From Daldinia sp. FL1419 (taxonomy: Eukaryota > Ascomycota > Sordariomycetes > Xylariales > Hypoxylaceae), in contig MU623379.1 of NCBI GenBank assembly GCA_025201765.1, positions 186,001 to 250,000 on the forward strand: DNA of 64,000 nucleotides, given 5' to 3'. The notes below the pieces were generated by a model. It saw only the letters and a program-made list of their open reading frames with translations. It was not told where the DNA came from and searched no databases. The position numbers and the translations under genes are program-made. Positions 34,653 through 44,913 of this stretch are shown here, one piece after another (the first letter of the stretch is position 1; every line of letters begins with the position of its first letter).

Positions 34653-37062
34653 TTAAAAAGTTAGGCTCTGCCCCCTTCGCGACATTCTATATTCGCAGCC
34701 TAGCTTGGCTTCCTCTTCGTGTTCGAGTATCTCTCTTAGTATCCTGTCTCCTGCTGGCTCTTCGTTATCAAAGTTTTCTTTGGTGTGGATAATGACCACT
34801 GTTAGCCCCCGGAGAGAATTAGGCATCTTCGGAGTTCGTAAAATACCATGGTCTTTCAAACTCAATTCTGCGGTCGGAGATGCGAGATTAGGGGAAGCGT
34901 TGGGTTCATTGCAGGTAGATTTTACACTCTTGGATGGTCGCATCGATTTCGGTGATACAGGGCGGTCATCTATTACTATGGGCCCATGAGTGGACCTAGC
35001 AGCGGCGCGGTTCGTCCTCCTGCCCGATTCTTCCAGTTCTCTCTTACGCTTCTTAGTCGATTCGAGCTTAGCTGGGATCTGGCGAATTCTCTCGACTTCC
35101 GCCCCGAGGGTTTTCATCTCTTGGATGATGTAGCGTGGGGTCAAATGACCGTAGAGCCTGTCGTCCGTTCGGCTGTCGTCGTACGAGCATTCGATGAAGA
35201 TCGCTGCTAGGTGCCCAGTTGCGATCTTTGGGGCCGCTTCAAGCCAGACCCCAACGTTTCTCGGAAACACCGAGAGGGTATCAGGCTCCACGTCGCCAAA
35301 CATCAGAATCTCGCGGCCGCTGAGTGAATCTCGGATGAAGTATGCGCTTGAGTCGTAGACGCATATTGTTTCTCGTTCGTTTTCGCCCATGGATTGAGTT
35401 CTGACACCGTTCCTCGGGAGACTTGACGGCCCCGAAGAGCCAATACTACCGATACTTCTCGGCAATATTGAGGAACCGTCTATGCTCCCAAAGCGTGAGC
35501 AAGCTATAGAGCCTCTACCAGGATGCTTTTCTAAGCAATGACCGTGGCTGACGCTGAAAACTTTAACTGTGAGGCCATCGCTGACTTCTAAGTAGCCCCT
35601 ATCTGCTCCTTCGCCAAGAGCTGGGCTACCTCCTTCGACTAGGCGCATGTAGGTCACGAGACCGGCACCATTGTTTTCATCTGACAAATTTGGCCAGATG
35701 ACATTATTGAAAATATGCGTCTTGAACGCAGAGATGGTAGAGGGTAGACCGGCGATTCGCTTCGGTTTTGTTCCTGGAGGAGCTGCGGTGTTGAGGACGA
35801 ATCCACTGATATGGTCGAGATGAGGGTGAGTTATCAAGTACGATTCAACAAGATTCCTTGATACCTCAAGTGCGTTTGCCGATGCAGAGGCGGAGTGAAT
35901 TTCCAAGCCTGCAAATGGCCCCGTCTTTAAGATATGGGGTAGTGCAATATCAGAGCCAAGACCTGATGGCTGTGTATCCTCGAGGATTTGAGTGATAGCA
36001 GAAAGGTGCACGCCGCCGTCGAGAGCAACTAACGATCCTCTTTTCCAATTGGTTCTGACGGACCGTACAAGGAAAGCAGTAACATTATCCTCCCGTGGTC
36101 CACCACTCGAGCCCTAAGATAAATGAATATTAGTATTTACGTCATATCGGCAATCGAAAATAATACGATGTTAATAATCCTAATAGGAGTCCCTAGGTGT
36201 GAGAAGCGAACACTAAGAACAAAAAAAGTAAAGGCATTTCGAAGCTCGACTTGCACCGGTGAGCCGTGTAATCCGAGTCGAGTACCGATGTACATTAGAT
36301 AGAAATCCCGAGGTACAAGACGGTGCGGTAATGACGATACTTAGAGACGGTCCTGTGACGTCATAATTTCCGGAGAGATGTGATGCGAGTGATTGATGGA
36401 ACCGATAAAGAACCCTTGGAAGCTAGCGGCAAGTCGAATACACGTGACCCTTAATTTTTCTTATATCCGATACCAATTGTAGCTTGAATCTGGTTCGATT
36501 GGAATTTTGGGGGGTTGTTTGCTTGTTTTGTTCTTTCGCATTTGTTTTCAGCGGCTTGTCGAGTCTGACAGAAAGACAGTACCTAAGCTTTGTCTTCCTC
36601 CAGAGAATCCTCGGGAACCAAGGCAAGCAAAAAAAGGTCCGTCTTGTTTAAATGTCTTCGATCCGACGTCCGATATTCGATTTTCCAATGCCCATCAGAT
36701 AAATAGATTAGGCAGTTGGCAGTGGTTTAGTAGTCGAACCAATTAATAGGTTTCTCCCGTATCTCCCACGTCGGCATACTATCCGATCTATCCAACCATG
36801 CGCTGGTGTAGCATCTGCATCTTATTCGACTTGAAAAGAAATGCCGAGCTGAGATTGGATATTTTGCATGCGTACATTCAGGCGGCCGAAAGCCCGCGTT
36901 GTAAGCCGCCCGCGCTGCTAGCGAATCAAAGGTCGTCTTTCCAAACAGGTTGCATTTCATGAAACCGAATATTGAGATGAAACGACTTTTACTTACCAAC
37001 ACGATGACCTGCAAGGCGGGCTGACTTGCATTTGAATTTCTCATCCTATCCTGTCTAGCCAT
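34653..37062 (-). CDS. pde1: Class II (PDE1-type) cAMP phosphodiesterase
   Basis: Two exons: 37062-36997 and 36113-34653, 508 aa. The body begins at an acceptor (ATCTTAG) with GSSGGPREDNVTAFLVRS and lacks the first strand. The missing piece (QPALQVIVL, then GTAAGT) lies 883 bp upstream in matching phase, giving ALQVIVLGSSGGPREDN, the expected N-terminus. Class II enzymes are low-affinity cAMP phosphodiesterases of the metallo-beta-lactamase fold. The metal motif is YLITHPHLDHISGF; other blocks are GLPSTISAFKTHIFNNVIWP, KVFSVSHGHCLE and ILMFGDVEPD. A disordered basic segment (about residues 380-450) precedes the C-terminus. An alternative start at 37044 (MRNSNASQP) would shorten it by 6 residues. 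The intron is by far the longest coding intron here and carries CRE sites. Confidence 0.88.
36137..36144. promoter_or_regulatory. CRE-like site TTACGTCA in the PDE intron
   Basis: A one-base variant of the ATF/CREB palindrome, near the 3' end of the 883-bp intron, about 25 nt before the acceptor. Weaker evidence than the perfect site at 36356. Confidence 0.35.
36356..36363. promoter_or_regulatory. Perfect cAMP-response element TGACGTCA in the first intron of the cAMP phosphodiesterase
   Basis: An exact 8-bp ATF/CREB-family palindrome. CREs bind bZIP factors often tied to the cAMP/PKA or stress pathways in fungi. Its place inside the gene that removes cAMP would allow feedback control. Occupancy is not shown by sequence. 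Confidence 0.5.
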
Positions 37063-37584
37063 CTCTCCTGCGACAATTGGTAGCAATTTGTAACAATTGC
37101 GAAAGCTCCGTAGCGTTTTTATCTCGTTTCGTCTTTCGTTTGGTGACGCTGACGTACGAGTGAATGGTAGGTAGCGTTTGCGCTCGCCGGGGCGAGGGGC
37201 GAAGATTAATTATTGCCCTCCTAGAAATAAAATATTTTTTTCCCTCGGACTCGTAAAAGGGGTTTCGGAAGGAAGGTAGCCTTAGCTTCAAGGATTTCCC
37301 GGGCGATGCAACAGCGTAGAAGCCGTTATATTCGTCCCTGAAGGAGCGCGCTACGACATCAGGTTCTTTTGGCAGATTATCTACCTTAAACACAGCTTCC
37401 AACCACGTGACCTCAAATTCCTCGAATTCTGGAAATCTAGTAGGTCGCTCTCTCACCCCAACTGTCGTTTCTGTTTTCCCCGTATTGTCTAAATTATGAA
37501 GACCTTGGGAAGGGGGTGGATTCTCCGTAACAATGAAATAGAAAACGATTGTTCGGGACGGATGCGGGTTAAGATATATCTTCC
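37055..37584 (-). pseudogene. Possible truncated Nudix-hydrolase-like coding remnant
   Basis: An open frame without an ATG follows a good acceptor (TTGTCTACAG, ending 37585) and runs about 175 codons to a stop at 37055, just overlapping the PDE start. Its first part resembles the C-terminal half of a Nudix domain: a hydrophobic strand after NPHPSRTIVFYFIVTE and the block EEFEVTWLEAVFKVDN. The catalytic Nudix box (GX5EX7REUXEEXGU) is absent, and none is visible in the 200 bp up to the transposon edge at 37782 or just beyond it. It could be a gene truncated by the insertion, or simply the PDE upstream region with a chance ORF. Confidence 0.3.
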
Positions 37585-37781
37585 CTGTAGACAATTTTAA
37601 CAATTAAATTATTACCTAGCCTTTAGGTTTAACTATAGGTAGTTAGTTAAGGTACTTAGGTAAGTTTGGGTAGATTTTGGTAGGAATCTGGGGAACTGGG
37701 ATCTTCCCAATTTTAAGGTTGACCGCAGAATACCGCAGAGCACATAGTACCCAGAAAAAGCATAGAGCGTGATAGAGGATA

Positions 37782-37867
37782 CTCGTCAGGATTCCAATCA
37801 TCCGACCTTTTACCGAGGTTTTGCCTCTAAAATCAGGGATTTTTAAAACAAAATGGATTTTTAAAAT
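37782..37867 (+). repeat. Left terminal inverted repeat
   Basis: Starts CTCGTCAGGATTCCAATCAT, then CCGACCTTTTACCGAGG. Pairs with 40691-40776 with only transition differences. Confidence 0.88.
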
Positions 37868-40690
37868 GAAATTTCTTGATATATTTAAATTTAATATGTA
37901 ATTTTTATTAAAATATAAGTATTATTAAAATAGTTAAATATTTTATTAGATATAAATTTAAAGTTTTAAGAAATTTAATTTGTTATGCCACACCCAACCT
38001 CCTAACTTATTTAAATTTAATTAAATATAATATTTTTAATATAACATTTAATTATTAATATTTAAATTTTTAGATTTCTTATGCCTTCTAATTTAATTAA
38101 ATTATTTATTTTTAATTTATATTTTTTTTAACTTAATTAATAAAGGTTTAAATTGTTACCCCTAATATTTTTGGGCTATTATATAATCAATGTTTGTAAA
38201 TAGTTATTATGTAATGGGATATAGGGTTATTTAAAATGAAAAAATTTTTTTTTATTTATTATGATGTTAGGTATTTTGAATTTTAGAGATGTTTGAAAAG
38301 TATATTTTTTATAGTAGAGAAATTATTATTTAATATGTTATTAAAATCTGATAAGGATTTAACTTTTTATAGTTGGATTAATATCTAAATTTTAATAGGA
38401 ATTAAGGTAATTAATAAGGTTTTTTATAAGGTTGTTAATTAATTTATAAAGGTTAATGATTGTGAAGGAATTGTTTATAGAAAGTGGGTTTGTTGTTATA
38501 TGAAATGTTATAATAATATTTTTAAATCTACCCAAACGAGGTAATTAGTTATTGTATGTAAGGTTGTAGGAGATTATTAAGATTTAATTGATTTTTTTGA
38601 TTTATTTAAAAAGATAATAAAAGAAAATAATATATTACTTAAAAATTTTTGAAATGGTAATAAATCTAATTACCAAATAAATATATTAAAAAAATTAATA
38701 TATATATAAAATTATATTAAAATACCTATTGTAATTTTAAATAATTTTAATAATTAAACCTTTATTATTATTAATAAATTAATATTTATTATAAGTAAAA
38801 TTATTTTTACTTTTATTATATTATTAGGTAAATATATAAAAATTAATTATTTGGATAATATCTTTTTTAATAACATAAGGTTAATAATTAATTTTAATGG
38901 ATATATTAATAATTAATTAACTTTAAATTGGTTAAAGTATTAGTTAAAATATATTAAGTTAAAAATTTAGGGTTAAAAATGTATGTTTATATTTAATAAT
39001 TATATTAATTATATTATAATTAAATTTTTTTAATTATGTTAGGTTTTAAATGTAATATTATTTTTGTTATTGTTATATTTAATATATAAGTTATAGCCTT
39101 TAGATGTTGATATATTTTAAATTTATAAATATTATTATTAAAAGGTGATATTTAAAAAGATTTAATGGGGTTTGATGTATAATAAATATAACTTTTTAAA
39201 TGGCTTGTATATAATTTGGAGGCAGGTATTCAAATGGCATAATATGCTTTCAGCATGGCAATAGGTTAGATTATTTTTATTTGAATTTAGAATGGTATTG
39301 GATAATTCAGAAAATCTAATTATATTAGTCTTAAATTTTAAAATTATATAAATTAAAAGAGGTTATATTAATGATGAATAAGAGTAATATAGTAATTGAG
39401 AAATATTTAATTAAAAAGAAGTTCAAGAGTTTTTTGGTTGAAGAATTTCCCCTAAACCAAAAGTTCTTATTTTTGATTGGTTAATAGTGTTAATGCCTTA
39501 TTTAAAAATGGGTAATATATGGTATTATGAGGTTTATATTGATAATAAAATAGTTGGTTCTATTGAAGAAAATAAATTAATTAGTTTAACTGTATAATAT
39601 ATGTTACAAAAAAAGATAAGGTTTTAAAAATTTTAAATTTTATAGTAATTGTTGATATTTATAAAAAATGTTGGGAAAAAGAGAAGTAACTTAAAAACTT
39701 TTAGTGTAATATTAAAAATTATAATAAATTAATAATTTATTTTGGTTTTGTAAATGTGGGTAATAAAAGGTTTAAAATTATTATTAATAAGTTTAATTGT
39801 ATTGTTATTAAAAAGGTAGAATAAAAGAGGGTATATAAAAAAGAATTTAATATAGAAATTTTATATTTAAAGAAATGGTTATTGGCGTTTAGGAGGTATT
39901 ATAAAAAATAAATTTATAATAAAAAGGCTAAGTTATGGGTATTAGGCGTTTTTAAAAGAGCTGAGTAAAATGTGGCTGTATAATAATTTTAAAACAAAAT
40001 AGATAATTTTAATTGGTTATTTATTAAATATTGTTAAAAATGTTAAATGAAGTAAAATTATTGGAATTTGGAGTGTTAAAAAGTGTTTAAAGAAGTTGTA
40101 CGTTTGAAGAATTATTTTATTAAAGATATTAAATTTAATATATATTGGACCCCTTTAAGAAAGCCATTATAATTTCTTACTTTTTGAATATATAAAAAGG
40201 AATTTATTAAAATTGTAATATTGGTTTTTTGTGCAGGTAAAAAAAATGAAGAATTTAAAGAAGAAGTGGAAATTATAAAAGCAGCCTAAGAGGAGGTTAT
40301 AGAGGTAGTCTAAAAAGAGATATTTATATACATAAATAATTTTATAAATATTAATAATAAAAACAATTTAGAAACTAATAGCAAAACCTAAGAAGTTATA
40401 AAGGTTTTTAAAAATAATTTTTATAAAAGCCAAAGTAAATATTTTAATTTTGATGATTATTTAAACAATATTATTAAATAAATAATATATAATAATTAAA
40501 ATTTATATTATATTTAAGGTATATAAATAAAATATTTATGAATTTTATAATATTTAAATAAAATAAAGGGTTTTTTATATAATATGGTGTTAGGGGGATA
40601 GAAGATATGTATATAAATAAACTAATTTATTTTAATTAGAATATAAAATTTTATATAAAAAATATTAATAAAATTAAATATAAAAATTTT

Positions 40691-40776
40691 ATTTTAAAAG
40701 TCCGTTTCGTTTTAAAAATCCCTGACCTTAGAGGTAAAGCCTCGGTAAAAGGTTGGATGATTGGAATCCTGACGAG
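40691..40776 (-). repeat. Right terminal inverted repeat
   Basis: Its reverse complement starts CTCGTCAGGATTCCAATCAT, then CCAACCTTTTACCGAGG, matching the left end. Confidence 0.88.
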
Positions 40777-40778
40777 TA

Positions 40779-42444
40779 ATGTATTCAAATGATGTATGCA
40801 ACGCAAACCAGCTCAACTTGACATGGCCCTAGCCCCCCTTAAGGTTATAGCTTTTATCCAATTCAGTTTTAGTGCGCGGTGGACAGAGGTAGACAGAATG
40901 CGGCACAGCTGGTTCGGAAACTCCACTACAGCGCAAATCGAGTTCCCGGTATGGGCAGGCACGCAGGGCACGACAAGTAAGGGCGGGCAAGGGCGGACAA
41001 CTGGGTCAATTGGGGTTAATTGGGTCGGGTCCGGGTTTCTTGGGCCTGTAGGGTTCTCATTTTTAGCGTTTACTTAGGACTTTTTCTACGTACTAGCAGG
41101 ACTAGAAGCCGATTAGGAGCTGATAACAACGGAGCTGTACCACCCTATTTATGTGTTCCTCTCGGCCACTCCGGTATCTACATTACTACAATTCTACATA
41201 CCTACTACTAACCTACCTACCTAGAGGGGATGTACAGATTAGGTATACAGGTACGTAGGTAGGTATCTAAAACCCAGACATGCGAATCGCATCATTCATC
41301 TCGTATTTCGATTTGGTAGGCGCTTTTCTTTTTTCTTTTCTTTTCTCTATTTCTCGTCGCAAGTTTCATATTAGGGCCTTCCTTTTCTAATTCCATATTG
41401 CACTTCATCTTAGTACGTAGTTAAATCGACTTTTTCTTCTTCCTCTTAACACATCACTATTAATTCGATCATCTCATTTGCTACACTTAACAGGCACCGC
41501 ATTAACTAATATTATATATCTACCCCTTATACCTAACCCTTATACCTAACTTCAGGTACCTACCCAGATAGCACCTAGTTACTCAAGGCATCGTGTAAAC
41601 AACGGATGTTCTGTGGTTCGGGCTAATTATAACTTGACCAGATAGCCAGAAGGCCATCTTGTTTGCGCGGTAAGACGGGACTAATAACTAGCCATCACTT
41701 GTGTATTGTACTATCAGCTCAGGTCAGTTTGTGTTCAAACTACCTAACTGTCATCAGGTTGAACTTATGAAAGCTGATGTTGAATTGTGCACAATTGCTA
41801 GGACTAAGGAAGGGACCCGAGGGTCATGGACAATGAAAAACAATAGGGTATCTACTGATGTCTCTAATCATCTTCTTTGAAGTGCGTCTAAATATGCCAG
41901 ATGTAAGTTAGAACACCAACCAAACAACCAGACAACCAGGTAACATACTCATCTAATTTCCGGAAATACGTGCACTTACACGCAGCATATATAGGCAAGT
42001 TGCATCGCGCTGCTTGTCGAGAAATATCAAAAAGAGCAGAAATCAGAAAATAATAATAATAATAAAATAATAATAAAAATTCAGAAAAATCAGAAAACGA
42101 TGAGAGTATAATGCATTTTTTATGTCTATTATTTATTTCTATCTACTAGTATATCTACTAGAACTAGAATATCTAGTCCGAGGAATTCTAAACATCTCGG
42201 TCTTGCGCACATGGAACACACTTACCTCGTTCAAAGACGTGGCGAAGCGAAGGGGGCAACAGGCGCCCAGACGCCCAAACCAATGCGTGTCCTTTTGGTC
42301 AAAAGCCATCCCTACGTCCTAGGACGACCGAGTTTTCTACAAACTTACAACTTACCGCAAGTTCAAGAAGTTCAGAGACGCAAACAGTTCATTCGTTGGA
42401 CCCGAGCCTGCCTCCAGGGCGGGTGTGTCCAATGGTCGACTGTC
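40779..42444. other. Intergenic region right of the transposon
   Basis: 1.67 kb up to the 3' end of the 822-aa gene. It includes GGTTAATTGGGT-like words near 41010-41035, CTACCTAC/GTAGGTAGG words at about 41200-41270, and an (AAT)n tract near 42049-42078. ORFs at 40796-41211 and 42122-42657 have no recognisable family; the latter is opposite the gene's 3' end. Confidence 0.55.
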
Positions 42445-44913
42445 TCAGGGGTCGAGTTGATCGGCGAGTCCGGCTTCGTCAGCAGGGTTACCAAAAAGAT
42501 CGTCTTCTTCGGTTCCTATGCTATCCAGAGCCTCGACTGCAACGTCAGTTTCCTCGACAACAACACCTTCAATCTCCTTACCATCCCCCTTCTCGTTATG
42601 ACCACTCCCAACAGCATCGGGGGCGGCCATAGTACTAATTTCAAAATCGAAATCTAAGCCCAAACCCGGATTCTCCGACGACACCGGATACGGCATATTG
42701 CTTACCTCGAATGATACAAACTCGCCGTCATTCCCATGCTCTTGTCCCGTATAATCCGGTATTGGTGAGCTTATTCGCGGTTTTTTATTCGAATAGTCTT
42801 GAGAAGAGTCGTGGTTTCCATCAACCCCTTGACCCCCCTTTGATACTTGGTCCCAGCTACGCTTTCGCGACGTGTTCTCCTCGGGTCTCAAGTCAGGTAT
42901 TGCTGGTACAACACCGGGAGGACTTGGAGGGCCCCGAGGCATCGGCGAATAGGCGTTGTTAGGGGAGTGTATGAAAAAAGGTCCCGCGGGTACCTGAACA
43001 CCATGGTGATTTATCTGAGTGGCGTTTCCTTGGTGTTCTACAGCAGGCTGATGGTTTGCCGGCTCTGCCGTGGCCAGATTCTCTTTCCGTGCTAGCGATT
43101 CTCTACGTCCTTTTCTCTCCTGTTTTTTATAATCGCTTTTTTGCTGCATGAGAGCCCCTAGCATATCCTCAGCGCCTGGGATCGGATCGTCATTCGCATC
43201 TAGCAAGTTAAATGCCTTACAATTCTTTAAAAACTGCTGCTTGACGAGATCTCCCTTGTGTTTTGATAGATTGGCGCCGCCTCTCTCTTCGCGCAATTTG
43301 AGACGAGCATCGGAGCTGTTATCGAGCGAAGCTTGGACAATTCGGTAGCTCAAGGAGTTCTCATAGATGCGGTGATTCCGTCTCTTCCCCAGCTGCTTGG
43401 CGCGGGTGTACTTTGGGTATTCATCGTGCCACCACCCGTCGATTATGCCTCGCATATCGGGGAACTGCCTTGTTAACTTGAAGAGGTTATCCTCGTGCTT
43501 GAAGTTTCTCTCATCAGGGCGGACATCAAGGTGAATCATAACCTCGATAAGGTCGTAATACTGTTCAAAGCAGTAGAGATGAACGTATCCAGCATTGTGA
43601 TACGGGTCGATAGCTTCACCGTCATCGTTCATCCGCTCGTCAAAAATAATTCTAGGAAATCCAGTCCTGATAGTGTTCTGCTTATCTTCACAGTCCGCGA
43701 ACCGGCACTTCGAAGACTGCATTGGGTAGGGATATCTATCGTTGGACTGAGGGGCAACCCAACCAATCCACAACGTGAGACCTTGTCGGACCTTGTCCTC
43801 CACTCCTGGGACGAAGTCCGGCCGCTCCGGAAGAGTAAACTGATCATTCTTCTTGGGACCGAAGAGATACGTACGCAACTCTTCAATTGTATAGGCTTTG
43901 CCTCTCTCTAGCTCTCCACACTCCGTATACTTGAACAGCGGGCGCCCATTCTTATCCTTAGGACCCCAGCTCTCGGTAGGTGGCGGCGGGGAGCCATACC
44001 ACTCCCGGGGGTTCGGTCTCTGTTCTTTCTTTCTCGTAACCCGAGGAATCTGGCCACTTCTAAGCGGGGCCCCATCGGGGCCGTTAGCAGCACGTCTCAG
44101 AGGCTTCTTACACGGGATAAGGACCGGGGAGGGTATTCTAGTTATCCTAAGTTGCAGTGGGTTTATGCTCCCGTTCCCCATTTGTATGTCACTATACTCG
44201 AGGCTTGATATGCTTGCCTCACTAGTACGCCGGGGGGTTTCATACGAAGGGACCGGCGGTGGATGGGGCTTAAGAGCACGAACAGACTGATGTTGTTGCT
44301 GATAGTAAGGATCGTAGGCTTCATAGGGAGGATACGCCTGAGGAGCTTGAGAGGTTTGATAATATGGATAGGGTTGGTAGGGTTGCTGAGATTGGGTATG
44401 TTGAAGACGTTGTTGTGGGTGATAAGCTGGATAGAGTTGAGGTGGAGGTAAAAAATGCGGAGGGCGAACCTGAGAGTAATCCATAGGATAACTCTGGGGG
44501 ATGCCGTCGAAATCATGAGCGTTGGGAAGGGGTCCACCAATGTTTGTATGGTTATACATACCTTGCGGTTCTTGCTGCGTGAGAGGAGGTCGATATTCGT
44601 CACCACTCAGCAGGCTCGGGTCTACAAACTCTTGAGGGGCCTGCTGAGGGGTTTGCCGAATCTGCTCTGGTTCTGGGAGACCATCTACCGCAAGGTCTGT
44701 ATCGAAGTTTTCAAAGTTCTGGGCTTGTGAAGAGTGAATATCGGGTAGGTTAGTAGACGGGCCTGGGTTGTCAGGGGCGTCGGTAGGACCTACGGTATCC
44801 GGCTCCATATCAAACCGGTCTGTCTTAAAATCATCATAATCGATACTATTTACAACGTCGTCGAATATATCCGATGGGTCTATGCCATCGTACTGATCTA
44901 ACGGGTAATCCAT
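42445..44913 (-). CDS. Unassigned fungal protein with a possible Cys/His metal site
   Basis: Single exon, 822 aa, ATG start at 44913. I know of similar predicted proteins in filamentous fungi but no assigned function. Residues 1-230 are disordered: acidic at first, then Pro/Gln/Tyr-rich (HPQQRLQHTQSQQPYQPYPY). A folded core lies at about 310-610: ESWGPKDKNGRPLFKY, YTIEELRTYLFG, LTLWIGWVAPQSNDRYPYP, then CRFADC (403-408) and HNAGYVHLYC (439-448). Cys403, Cys408, His439/His445 and Cys448 are spaced as in a small metal site; that is inference. Next come FKLTRQFPDMRGIIDGWWHD and a basic KKQERKGRR segment near 630. The C-terminal 200 residues are disordered and acidic. A nuclear or chromatin role is possible but unproven. 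Confidence 0.82.
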   Translation of the reverse strand: MDYPLDQYDGIDPSDIFDDVVNSIDYDDFKTDRFDMEPDTVGPTDAPDNPGPSTNLPDIHSSQAQNFENFDTDLAVDGLPEPEQIRQTPQQAPQEFVDPSLLSGDEYRPPLTQQEPQGMYNHTNIGGPLPNAHDFDGIPQSYPMDYSQVRPPHFLPPPQLYPAYHPQQRLQHTQSQQPYQPYPYYQTSQAPQAYPPYEAYDPYYQQQHQSVRALKPHPPPVPSYETPRRTSEASISSLEYSDIQMGNGSINPLQLRITRIPSPVLIPCKKPLRRAANGPDGAPLRSGQIPRVTRKKEQRPNPREWYGSPPPPTESWGPKDKNGRPLFKYTECGELERGKAYTIEELRTYLFGPKKNDQFTLPERPDFVPGVEDKVRQGLTLWIGWVAPQSNDRYPYPMQSSKCRFADCEDKQNTIRTGFPRIIFDERMNDDGEAIDPYHNAGYVHLYCFEQYYDLIEVMIHLDVRPDERNFKHEDNLFKLTRQFPDMRGIIDGWWHDEYPKYTRAKQLGKRRNHRIYENSLSYRIVQASLDNSSDARLKLREERGGANLSKHKGDLVKQQFLKNCKAFNLLDANDDPIPGAEDMLGALMQQKSDYKKQERKGRRESLARKENLATAEPANHQPAVEHQGNATQINHHGVQVPAGPFFIHSPNNAYSPMPRGPPSPPGVVPAIPDLRPEENTSRKRSWDQVSKGGQGVDGNHDSSQDYSNKKPRISSPIPDYTGQEHGNDGEFVSFEVSNMPYPVSSENPGLGLDFDFEISTMAAPDAVGSGHNEKGDGKEIEGVVVEETDVAVEALDSIGTEEDDLFGNPADEAGLADQLDP

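Larger units (their letters stand above)
37782..40776. mobile_element. RIP-degenerate TIR DNA transposon, 2,995 bp, TA target duplication
   Basis: The ends are long terminal inverted repeats (about 86 nt) beginning CTCGTCAGGATTCCAATCAT. They are flanked by TA at 37780-37781 and 40777-40778, the Tc1/mariner/pogo-type target duplication. The roughly eight mismatches between the arms are all transitions. The interior is extremely AT-rich with no ORF over 60 codons, while both flanks return at once to normal composition. This pattern fits repeat-induced point mutation (C to T in duplicated DNA). The transposase is unrecognisable, so the superfamily rests on TA and TIR only. Confidence 0.88.

Noticed and set aside
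36293..36295. Alternative first exon for the phosphodiesterase starting at ATG 36295 (MYIGTRLGLHGSPVQVEL)
   Set aside because: No GT donor in the right phase follows VQVEL, whereas the exon at 37062-36997 has a consensus GTAAGT donor and the expected QVIVL ending.
37782..40776. hAT transposon with a BED zinc finger (CCYMKC-like reading near 38490)
   Set aside because: The reading is interrupted by stops within a few codons, the TIRs are too long for hAT, and there is no 8-bp target duplication; only TA is duplicated.
37782..40776. AT-rich island as a centromere fragment, mitochondrial insertion or telomeric remnant
   Set aside because: Its borders coincide exactly with terminal inverted repeats and a TA duplication, which a transposon explains.
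42122..42657. Plus-strand ORFs near the 3' end of the 822-aa gene
   Set aside because: Overlap the coding end of the real minus-strand gene or AT-rich flank; no family.
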